Shown here: piece by piece, positions 12,409-18,776 of the stretch | How positions within the stretch are numbered: position 1 is the first letter of the stretch | Layout: every line of letters starts with the position of its first letter | Assembly: GCA_036401055.1 (NCBI GenBank) | Contig: DASWWC010000292.1 | Span: forward strand, 1 to 18,776 | Source of the DNA: Pelomonas sp036401055 | GTDB taxonomy: Bacteria; Pseudomonadota; Gammaproteobacteria; Burkholderiales; Burkholderiaceae_C | DNA: 18,776 nt | Direction of reading: 5' to 3' | Position numbers and translations under genes: made by a program | The notes under the pieces: model-generated | What the model was told of the DNA's origin: nothing | Seen by the model: only the letters and a program-made list of their open reading frames with translations | Databases searched by the model: none

Positions 12409-14439
12409 ATGCCCGAATACCTTGCACCCGGCGTGTTCGTGGAAGAGACCTCGTTCCGGTCCAAGTCGATCGAAGGGGTGTCGACCACGACCACCGGCTT
12501 CATCGGTGCCGCCCGGACCGGCCCCGTGCACCTGCCGCCGGACATCATCACCAGCCTCGGCGAGTTCGAGGAGATCTACGGTGACGGCAACGAGCTGGTC
12601 TTCGACACCGACAGCCCGCTGACCCACCACCTCTGGCAGGGCGTGCGCGCCTTCTTCAGCAACGGCGGCAAGCGGCTCTACATCTCGCGCATCTTCAAGC
12701 CCATGGACGAGGACGGCGCGACGACGCCGGTGCGCTACGCACCGATCGATCCCGACACCGAGGAAGCCGCCGCGGCGGCCGTCGTCGAGAAGGGTGGTGT
12801 CAGCTACTACCAGGACGGCCATGCCCGCGTGCGCGAACTGCTCGACACAGGTCTGGTCGTTCGCGCCCGCCACCCCGGCGCCTGCGGCAATGCCCGCGTG
12901 CGCTTCACGCTGAAGGCCGGCGGCAACATCCTCAGCGTCGGCGTCGACCCCATCACCAAGGCCGAGAAGACGACGGTGCGCTCGCTGAAGCACGGTGATC
13001 TGGTCTGGTCGGCCGACCGCGCCAGCCCCGACGATGCGTCGCTGGGCGGCTTCTACCGGGCCACCTGGGACGAGGACGAGGCCGAGTGGAACTTCGCTGC
13101 CGTGCCGGCGGTGAGTCCCGACGTCCCCATGACGCTGGACGAACTCTTCCCCAACCCCGACCTCGGCCAGGGCGACGCGATCCGCGTCGTGACACTGAGC
13201 GTGAGCCTGCTGAGCCGCGACGGCAGCAGCGACCTGGGCACCTGGGCCGGCCTGCCGCTGGACCCGGAGCACAAGAGCGGCGCCAGCCGCGACTCGGCCT
13301 TCGACTACTTCGCGACGACACCCAACTCGGCCTCGGACGCAATCCGTCTGCCGCTGGTCATCGCCCGCGACCCGACCGACATCGCCTCCGCCGGCGACGT
13401 GCTGCTGGGGCTGTTCGGCAACGACCCCGTTTCGCTGCTGGCGCCCACCACCGAGGAGACGCGGCGCCGCATCGGCGTGCTCGACAAGCTCGGCATGGGC
13501 ATCTCCGTGGACTTCCTGCTCGACGGCGGCAACGACGGCGCCCGGCCGACCGCGGCCGACTACGAAGGCGAGGCCTTCCTCGACCGCAACTACTCGCTGG
13601 GACTGAAGCAGTTCGAGGACCTGGAGGACATCTCCATCGTCGCCGCGCCCGGCTCGACGGCCGACTACACGAACTACGCCAGCGACGCCGACGCCATCCA
13701 GCTGCTGCTGATCCAGCATGCCGAGACCATGCGCTACCGCATCGCCGTGCTCGACAGCGCCGAGGGCCAGAGCATCGCCGAGGTGCGCAATATGCGCGCC
13801 AAGCTCGACTCCAAGTACGCCGCGCTCTACTACCCCTGGGTGACCGTGCTCGACCCCATAGCCGGCAAGGAGATCAACCTGCCGCCCAGCGGCTTCGTTG
13901 CCGGCATCTACGCGCGCAACGACATCCAGCGCGCCGTCTACAAGGCGCCGGCCAACGAGGTCGTCTCGCTGGCCCTGGGCTTCGAGACCCTGCTCAACAA
14001 GGCCCAGCAGGAAGTGCTCAACCCCGAGGGCATCAACTGCTTCCGCTACTTCGAGGGCCGCGGCATGCGGCTGTGGGGCGCGCGGCTGATCAGCTCCGAC
14101 CCCGAGTGGAAGTACGTCAACCTGCGCCGCTACTTCGCCTACCTGGAGCACTCCATCGACAAGAGCACGCAGTGGGCCGTCTTCGAGCCCAACGGCGAGA
14201 AGCTCTGGGCCAACCTGCGCCGCTCGGTGTCGGACTTCCTGCTCAACGAATGGCAGAACGGCGCGCTGCTCGGCGACAAGCCCGAGAAGGCCTTCTTCGT
14301 GCGCTGCGACCGCTCGACGATGACGCAGAACGACCTCGACAACGGCCGCCTGGTCTGCCTGATCGGCGTCGCACCGCTCTACCCCGCCGAGTTCGTCATT
14401 TTCCGCATCGGCCAATGGACCGCGGACGCCAAGTCCTGA
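12409..14439 (+). CDS. contractile tail sheath protein 1 (Afp2/3-like)
   Basis: This 676-residue protein is a phage-type tail sheath subunit, the contractile outer layer around the tube. The N-terminus has the family start YLAPGVFVEE, SIEGVSTTTTGFIGAARTGP, DIITSLGEFEEIYG and LTHHLWQGVRAFFSNGGKRLYISRI (residues 3-102). The C-terminal domain (about 565-676) carries NLRRYFAYLEHSIDKSTQW, the conserved FEPNGEKLWANLRRSVSDFL and PAEFVIFRIGQW, which form the interlocking core. Between them lies a long region, including roughly 110-330, that should face outward; the protein is longer than I recall for Afp sheaths. AGGAG overlaps the previous stop and sets the ATG at 12409. Tube 1 follows after 23 bases. 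As the more canonical of the two sheaths it is probably the major one. Confidence 0.94.
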   Translation: MPEYLAPGVFVEETSFRSKSIEGVSTTTTGFIGAARTGPVHLPPDIITSLGEFEEIYGDGNELVFDTDSPLTHHLWQGVRAFFSNGGKRLYISRIFKPMDEDGATTPVRYAPIDPDTEEAAAAAVVEKGGVSYYQDGHARVRELLDTGLVVRARHPGACGNARVRFTLKAGGNILSVGVDPITKAEKTTVRSLKHGDLVWSADRASPDDASLGGFYRATWDEDEAEWNFAAVPAVSPDVPMTLDELFPNPDLGQGDAIRVVTLSVSLLSRDGSSDLGTWAGLPLDPEHKSGASRDSAFDYFATTPNSASDAIRLPLVIARDPTDIASAGDVLLGLFGNDPVSLLAPTTEETRRRIGVLDKLGMGISVDFLLDGGNDGARPTAADYEGEAFLDRNYSLGLKQFEDLEDISIVAAPGSTADYTNYASDADAIQLLLIQHAETMRYRIAVLDSAEGQSIAEVRNMRAKLDSKYAALYYPWVTVLDPIAGKEINLPPSGFVAGIYARNDIQRAVYKAPANEVVSLALGFETLLNKAQQEVLNPEGINCFRYFEGRGMRLWGARLISSDPEWKYVNLRRYFAYLEHSIDKSTQWAVFEPNGEKLWANLRRSVSDFLLNEWQNGALLGDKPEKAFFVRCDRSTMTQNDLDNGRLVCLIGVAPLYPAEFVIFRIGQWTADAKS

Positions 14440-14462
14440 ACTGAACCCTCAAGGAGATCACC

Positions 14463-14915
14463 ATGGCCGTCCTCAGAGAACGTCCCTATGTGCAGTTCAA
14501 CTTCCTCGTCGACCTCGGTAACGGCGTCACCGACGGGGCCGACGCCGGCTTCCAGGAAGTCAGCGGCGTCGGCATGGAAGTGACCGTCGCCGAGTACCGC
14601 ACCGGCAACAGCCGCGAGAACAGCGTGATGAAGATCACCGGTCTGAACAAGGCCACCGACGTGACGCTGAAGCGCGGCGTCATCGGCTCGCTGTCGCTCT
14701 ACCAGTGGCTGGACCAGATCCGCAACGGCGACCAGAACGCGCTGCGCACGGTGACCATCCAGCTGCAGAACGAGGACCACACGCAGATCGTCCAGACCTG
14801 GAAGCTGCTGCGCGCCCGCATCATCAAGCACACCAGCGGACCGTTCAACGCCAAGGGCACCGACGTGGCGATGGAGGAACTCGTATTGGCCTATGAGCGC
14901 CTCGAGATGGAGTGA
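14463..14915 (+). CDS. tail tube protein 1 (Afp1-like)
   Basis: This 150-residue protein is of the phage tail tube/Hcp-like fold that stacks as hexamers to form the inner tube of contractile systems. It matches eCIS tube proteins: YVQFNFLVDLG at the start, AGFQEVSGVGMEVTVAEYRTGN, the TDVTLKRGVIGSLSLYQWLDQIR core including the near-invariant TLKRG, and the closing MEELVLAYERLEME strand. AAGGAGA lies upstream of the ATG. It is paired with the sheath gene before it, and the two are probably the main building blocks of the trunk. The last codons overlap only a rejected alternative start (14893) of sheath 2. Confidence 0.94.
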   Translation: MAVLRERPYVQFNFLVDLGNGVTDGADAGFQEVSGVGMEVTVAEYRTGNSRENSVMKITGLNKATDVTLKRGVIGSLSLYQWLDQIRNGDQNALRTVTIQLQNEDHTQIVQTWKLLRARIIKHTSGPFNAKGTDVAMEELVLAYERLEME

Positions 14916-14931
14916 TCGCGAGGCCGCCGCC

Positions 14932-17691
14932 ATGACCCGCAACCCGCCACCGCTGCGACGCCTGCCCGGCGTCAGCTTCGATGTGCCACCACCGGCGCTG
15001 GACCTGACGCTGCCGCGCATGGACATCGCGCTGTTCGTCGGCTTCGCCGGCAGCGGCCCGTTGACGGCGGCGGTCGCGGTCGAGAGCCTGGCGGAGTTCG
15101 AGACCGTCTTCGGCGGTCCGCTGCCGCTGGCGCTGGACGCCGCCGCCGGCACGACGCTGACCGGTCATCTGCATGCCGCCGTGCGCGCCTTCTTCAGCCA
15201 GGGCGGGCGGCGCTGCTGGGTGCTGCGCGTGGCCGGTGCCGGCGTCAAGACGAGCCGATTCCCGCTGCCTTCGCTGCTGCGCGTGCGCCGCCGCGGCCCG
15301 GGCCGGCAATGGCATCTGCGACCGGCCAGCCTGCCCGCGCGCAGCCCCGGGAGCGGTGCCGACACGGTGCAGGTCGCCGCGCGCCTGGTGCCCACGCCGC
15401 TGCGCGCCCGTGCGCTGGACAAGTTCACGCTGCAGCTCGCCGAACCCGTCGCCACACTGCGCCCCGGCGACCTGCTGCGCATCGCGCTCGGCCCCATCCG
15501 CATGCACCTGCGCGTGGACGCCATAGCCGGCCTGCGGCTGCGCATCGATGGCCGCGTCGCGATCAAGCCGCTGCTCGGTGACGCCACCAGCAACGTGCCC
15601 GTGCCCGAGGGCACGGAAGGAGCCGCCGCTGCGCCCGCCGAGCGCCACCAATGGCATGCCGATGGGCGCCTGAGCCTGTGGCTGCGCCTGCCGCCGCAGG
15701 AGCTGCCGCAGCGCGGCCAGGTGCTGGCGCTGGGCTTCGCGCAACGGCGGGCGTGGATGAGCGTCGGCGAGCCCGAGATCAGCGCAGCGCCGGACCTCGA
15801 TGGCAAGGTCGAGGTCGTCGTCACCGGCCGGCCCTGGAGGCTGTCGCTGAACAGCGCCCGCCAGGCCTTCGAGGCCTGGTGCGCCGACCCGCAGCCGCGT
15901 CTCGTGCAGCTGCTGCGGCTGGACCTGCGCACGCGCAGCTCGCCCGAACAGCAGGAGCTGATCACCAACCTCAGCCTCGCCAGCTCGACCGAGCCCGATG
16001 CACGCGGCATCTTCGGCCTGCCCGACGACGAGCAGCTGTTCGGCAGCGGCGATGCTGTCACCGGCGCCTTCGCCAGCCGCGACGCGCTGGGACGCCTCAG
16101 CAGCCGCTTCGACCTCGCGTCCGATCCGCTCGCGGGCACCGGCCTGCTCATCCCGCTGGACGACCTCGACGACTTCGACGCCCACATGCAGGCCCTGCCC
16201 AGCCCGCTGGCCGCACTGCAGCGCGACGGCCTGCGCGAGTTCGGCTGGCCGCTGTTCGCCGAGCCGCTGCTGGCCGGCTGCGGCGCCGACCTGCTGGCCG
16301 ACCAGGCCGAGGCGCTGCGCCTGACCGGCCCGGACGCGCACCGCCCGGCGCCGCTGCACGGCATGCACGCCGTGTTCGGCGCACGGCCCGACCGCTTCGC
16401 CGACGAGCCGACGCTGCTGGTGCTGCCCGATGCCACCCATCCCGGCTGGCAGCCCATCGCCGACCCGCCCGAAGCCTGGACCGAGCTGCCGCTGCTGCCC
16501 GAGCCGCCCGACCCCTGCGCCGGCGAAGCCTTCCGCGCCTGCGCCAACGCGCCGCTGCCGCGCCCGGCCTTCGTGCACGGTCCGGACCCGCGCGCCGACG
16601 GCTCGTTCACGCTCTACTGGACGCAGGTGATGGCCGGCGCCACCTACGAGCTGCAGGAAGCCATGGCGCCCGCCTTCGAGAGCGCCGCCACCGTCCAGCA
16701 AGGCCCGGCGACGCGCTTCGACGCCGGCCCGCGCAAGCCGGGCACCGCCTACTACCGCGTGCGCGCCAGCCTCGGGCCGCGGCGCTCGCCGTGGTCGGCG
16801 CCGGTGCGCATCGTCATCGGCCTGCAGGGCTGGCAGACGCTGCCCTGGCAAGACCTGACGCTGACGTCCATCCACCGGCTGATGCTGCGCACGGCCGCCG
16901 GCCGCGGCGACATGCTGGCTCTGCTGTCGCTGCCCATGGGCTACAACACGGAACAGGCCTGCCGCCACGCCGACCGGCTGCGCGCGCAGGCCGAGCCGCT
17001 GGCCGCCCCCGGTGACCCGCCGGCCATCGGCGAGAACGAAAGCCGCGCGCTGTCGCACGGCGCGCTGCTGCATCCGTGGCTGATGATCCGGCGCGACAAG
17101 GACGAGATCTGGTTCCCGCCCGACGGCCCGGTCTGTGGCCAGCTGGCGGCCACGGCGCTGGAGCGCGGCGCCTGGATCGCCGCCGCCAACCGCCCGCTTC
17201 GCGACGTCGTCTCGCTGAGCCGGCCCGGCCTGCGGCCAACGCTGGCGCAGCGCCAGCAACTTCTCGATGCCCAGGTCAACCTGCTGCGCAGCGCACCCAT
17301 CGGCTTCATCGTCAGCAGCTCCGACACGCTGTCGCCCGACGCCGACTGGCGGCCCATCAACGTGCGCCGGCTGATGTGCCTGCTGCGCCGCCTGGCACTG
17401 CAGCGCGGCGTCACCTATGTGTTCGAGCCCAATGGCGCCACGCTGCGCCGCACGGTCGAGCGTGGCTTCGAGGCCCTGCTGGACCAGCTCTACCGCCGCG
17501 GCGCGCTGGCCGGCGCGAGTGCGCGACAGGCCTTCCAGGTCAACGTCGGTGACGAGCTCAACACCCGCCAGCGGCGCGACGCCGGCCAGTTCTGGGTCGA
17601 GCTGAAGGTCGCCCCGGCGCTGCCGATGAGCTTCCTCACCGTGCTGCTGATGCGCAGCGGCGAACGCGTGCAGTCACAGGAAGTGCATTGA
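14932..17691 (+). CDS. large divergent tail sheath protein 2 with internal fibronectin-III-like domain
   Basis: This 919-residue product has sheath hallmarks at both ends. The N-terminus reads RLPGVSFD, MDIALFVGFAGSGP, VESLAEFETVFGG and LHAAVRAFFSQGGRRCWVLRV (parallel to sheath 1). The C-terminal domain (about 808-919) has INVRRLMCLLRRLALQRG, TYVFEPNGATLRRTVERGFE and a QFWVELKVAPALPMSFLTVLL end. Between them are a basic beta-rich insert (about 95-320), a middle region, and at about 544-629 a segment with FnIII character: SFTLYWTQVMAGATYELQEA and PGTAYYRVRASL followed by SPWSAPVRI. The whole is far longer than usual sheaths, so it is probably a minor baseplate- or cap-proximal sheath. The ATG at 14932 is preferred to the one at 14893, which overlaps tube 1 and lacks a ribosome site; GCGAGG lies before 14932. 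Confidence 0.85.
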   Translation: MTRNPPPLRRLPGVSFDVPPPALDLTLPRMDIALFVGFAGSGPLTAAVAVESLAEFETVFGGPLPLALDAAAGTTLTGHLHAAVRAFFSQGGRRCWVLRVAGAGVKTSRFPLPSLLRVRRRGPGRQWHLRPASLPARSPGSGADTVQVAARLVPTPLRARALDKFTLQLAEPVATLRPGDLLRIALGPIRMHLRVDAIAGLRLRIDGRVAIKPLLGDATSNVPVPEGTEGAAAAPAERHQWHADGRLSLWLRLPPQELPQRGQVLALGFAQRRAWMSVGEPEISAAPDLDGKVEVVVTGRPWRLSLNSARQAFEAWCADPQPRLVQLLRLDLRTRSSPEQQELITNLSLASSTEPDARGIFGLPDDEQLFGSGDAVTGAFASRDALGRLSSRFDLASDPLAGTGLLIPLDDLDDFDAHMQALPSPLAALQRDGLREFGWPLFAEPLLAGCGADLLADQAEALRLTGPDAHRPAPLHGMHAVFGARPDRFADEPTLLVLPDATHPGWQPIADPPEAWTELPLLPEPPDPCAGEAFRACANAPLPRPAFVHGPDPRADGSFTLYWTQVMAGATYELQEAMAPAFESAATVQQGPATRFDAGPRKPGTAYYRVRASLGPRRSPWSAPVRIVIGLQGWQTLPWQDLTLTSIHRLMLRTAAGRGDMLALLSLPMGYNTEQACRHADRLRAQAEPLAAPGDPPAIGENESRALSHGALLHPWLMIRRDKDEIWFPPDGPVCGQLAATALERGAWIAAANRPLRDVVSLSRPGLRPTLAQRQQLLDAQVNLLRSAPIGFIVSSSDTLSPDADWRPINVRRLMCLLRRLALQRGVTYVFEPNGATLRRTVERGFEALLDQLYRRGALAGASARQAFQVNVGDELNTRQRRDAGQFWVELKVAPALPMSFLTVLLMRSGERVQSQEVH

Positions 17692-17693
17692 CC

Positions 17694-18143
17694 ATGCGAC
17701 CCTTCACGGCCTTCAACTTCGCCGTCGAGATCGTGCCCGAGGGCGCGTCCACGCCGCTGGTCAGCGCGGCCTTCTCGGACTGCGACGGCATCGAGATGTC
17801 CATGGAGGTCAAGACCATCCGCGAGGGCGGCAGCAACGACCGCCAGATCCGTCTAGCCGGGCCGGCCACCTTCGGCCAGCTGACGCTCAAGCGCGGCATG
17901 AGCGAGGACAGCTTCGAGCTGTGGAGCTGGATGTCCGACTGCCTGGCCAACCCGGGCAAGCGCGCCCAGGCCACCGTCGTGCTGTTTGCTGCCGACGGCA
18001 GCAGCGAACGCGCCCGCGTGCTGCTGCAGCGCTGCCTGCCGGTCAAGCTCAAGGCGCCGAGCTTCAGCGCCAAGGACGGCGCGATTGCGGTGGAGGAACT
18101 GCAGATCGCTTACGAGTCCTTCACGATGCAACCGGGGAAGTGA
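17694..18143 (+). CDS. tail tube protein 2 (Afp5-like)
   Basis: This 149-residue second tube-fold protein has FTAFNFAVEIVPEG at the start, FSDCDGIEMSMEVKTIREGG, the near-invariant TFGQLTLKRGMSED with ELWSWMSD, and the closing VEELQIAYESF. It is clearly different from tube 1 and is closer to the minor tube proteins (Afp5/Pvc5 type) that join the trunk tube to the baseplate. The ATG at 17694 sits 2 bases after the sheath 2 stop with AGGAAG upstream; a TTG at 17688 would add two residues. Its position before the Afp7-like gene copies the afp5-afp6-afp7 order. Confidence 0.92.
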   Translation: MRPFTAFNFAVEIVPEGASTPLVSAAFSDCDGIEMSMEVKTIREGGSNDRQIRLAGPATFGQLTLKRGMSEDSFELWSWMSDCLANPGKRAQATVVLFAADGSSERARVLLQRCLPVKLKAPSFSAKDGAIAVEELQIAYESFTMQPGK

Positions 18144-18144
18144 C

Positions 18145-18225
18145 ATGAGCGACGCGCAGGGCCGCCCCAAGCAAGCTCGCTCCCGCCCGGCGGGACAGGC
18201 CACAGGCCGAAGGGTGCACAAATGA
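18145..18225 (+). CDS. 26-residue mini-gene between tube 2 and the Afp7-like gene
   Basis: A short frame starts 1 base after the tube 2 stop and ends in an ATGA overlap with the next gene (18222-18225). GGGGAAG precedes the ATG with proper spacing. The product, MSDAQGRPKQARSRPAGQATGRRVHK in two parts (acidic start, then strongly basic), carries about eight Lys/Arg and no hydrophobic core. It occupies the slot where Afp/PVC loci carry the small afp6 gene, whose product is longer (around 60 residues) and unlike it. It could be a tiny structural peptide, a relic, or a leader that couples translation of tube 2 to the next gene. Confidence 0.45.
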   Translation: MSDAQGRPKQARSRPAGQATGRRVHK

Positions 18226-18776
18226 CCACCGACACCCACGCCAGCAAGGCCCTGCTTGTCGAACTCGCCGAGAACCTGACAGACGACCTGCCGGGCGGCA
18301 AGACCGTCACGGTGCAGTTCAACCCCGAGTCGCTGAAGCTCAGCTTCGCCAACCAGATCCAGAACAACAGCAGCAGCAACACCGCCGGCAGCCCGGCGGG
18401 CGGCAGCGGCGGTGGAGGCAGTGGCGACCAGGCCGGCGGCACACAGGGCCGGCAGTTCATCGGCGCCGGCACCACCAAGCTGTCGGTGCAGCTGTGGTTC
18501 GATGCCGGCCAGGCCGGCGTCGACGACGTGCGCAAGCTGAGCCAGGACGTCATCTACTTCATCAAGGGCAAGAAGGCGCAGAGCGACCCGTCCAAGTTCC
18601 TGCCACCGGGCGTGCGCTTCAGCTGGGGCTCCTTCAACTTCAAGGGCCTGATCGACAGCATCGAGGAGACCATCGACTACTTCTCGCCCGAGGGCAAGCC
18701 GCTGCGCTCGACGCTGGCCATGGCGATGTCGCAGCAGACCATCCTGATCTCCGACTTCGGCGGCAGCCCCGGCGCG
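18222..18776 (+). CDS. Afp7/Pvc7-type contractile injection system tube/baseplate protein, N-terminal part
   Basis: The gene is cut by the right edge of the window after 185 codons. The visible part matches the N-terminal domain of the CIS tube protein family (Afp7/Pvc7): KTVTVQFNPESLKLSFANQ (28-45), then KLSVQLWFDAGQAG, VRKLSQDVIYFIK, FLPPGVRFSWGSFNFKGLIDSIEETIDYFSPEGKPLRSTL. In Afp and PVC this protein links the tube to the central spike and usually ends in a LysM domain, which would lie beyond the window. Residues 47-75 form an Asn/Ser/Gly linker with GGSGGGGSG, an unusually long flexible loop between the first strands. The start overlaps the mini-gene stop, so expression is probably coupled. 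Confidence 0.93.
   Translation, partial: MTTDTHASKALLVELAENLTDDLPGGKTVTVQFNPESLKLSFANQIQNNSSSNTAGSPAGGSGGGGSGDQAGGTQGRQFIGAGTTKLSVQLWFDAGQAGVDDVRKLSQDVIYFIKGKKAQSDPSKFLPPGVRFSWGSFNFKGLIDSIEETIDYFSPEGKPLRSTLAMAMSQQTILISDFGGSPGA

Noticed and set aside
12385..14415. 676-codon open frame on the minus strand opposite sheath 1
   Set aside because: It mirrors the sheath frame, has low-complexity Val/Gly/Ala/His/Arg composition and no recognisable motif; it is a by-product of GC-rich codon use.
14893..14931. Start of sheath 2 at the ATG 14893
   Set aside because: It lies inside the tube 1 gene without a ribosome site, and the sheath-like sequence begins after 14932.
14845..17259. 804-codon open frame on the minus strand opposite sheath 2
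   Set aside because: Antisense to a protein with clear sheath ends, with Arg/Gln/Gly-rich composition and no domain pattern.
9413..18776. Type VI secretion system
   Set aside because: No TssB/TssC split sheath, TssK, membrane complex or ClpV is seen; DUF4255 and the Afp7-type protein point to an eCIS.
12409..18776. Prophage or R-type tailocin
   Set aside because: No integrase, lysis, head, terminase or repressor genes are visible, and the DUF4255 cap is characteristic of eCIS. Flanks beyond the window were not seen.
1..18776. CRISPR arrays, tRNA or rRNA genes, insertion sequences
   Set aside because: No regularly spaced repeats, cloverleaf-type sequence, rRNA motif, transposase or terminal inverted repeats were noticed on reading either strand.

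Overview
The window is very GC-rich DNA with strong third-position GC, short spacers and many ATGA-type stop/start overlaps. Gene content and style suggest a betaproteobacterium of the order Burkholderiales. This is inferred from protein character only; no rRNA or other phylogenetic marker is present.

Positions 1-2136 are a housekeeping block: the end of pxpC, then pxpA (5-oxoproline to glutamate), then a DUF72 gene, all closely spaced. Positions 2245-9271 are a stress and low-oxygen island. It holds a CsbD-like gene with its own terminator, a leftward trio (small membrane protein, 2H phosphoesterase of the RNA ligase type, small basic protein), two tandem Hsp20 genes behind a sigma-32-like promoter, two small unknown genes, a DUF2892 membrane protein, an AdhP-type alcohol dehydrogenase, and an 890-residue acyl-CoA synthetase/GNAT fusion. 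A candidate FNR-type box lies exactly where a class II activator site should be in front of the DUF2892-adhP-fusion operon.

Positions 9413-18776 are the accessory and most interesting part: the left end of an extracellular contractile injection system (eCIS; Afp/PVC/MAC-like phage-tail-derived machine). A stand-alone sigma-54 activator (AAA+ plus Fis-type HTH) with an altered GAFTGA loop comes first. A 264-base spacer follows, with a large inverted repeat and a candidate -24/-12 promoter. The rightward operon then encodes a small unknown protein, a DUF4255 tail-cap protein (Afp16/Pvc16 type), an unknown probably beta-rich protein, sheath 1, tube 1, a very large sheath 2 carrying a fibronectin-III-like insertion, tube 2, a 26-codon mini-gene, and an Afp7/Pvc7-type tube-baseplate protein cut by the window end. 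The spike, baseplate, tape measure, ATPase, fibres and any toxin payloads would be expected further right.

The working model is a sigma-54-controlled eCIS operon next to an unrelated anaerobic/heat stress island. The features most likely to be undescribed are the sheath with an internal FnIII-like domain, the sheath-tube-sheath-tube order, the mini-gene in the Afp6 position, and the dedicated activator with GAYTDA in place of GAFTGA.
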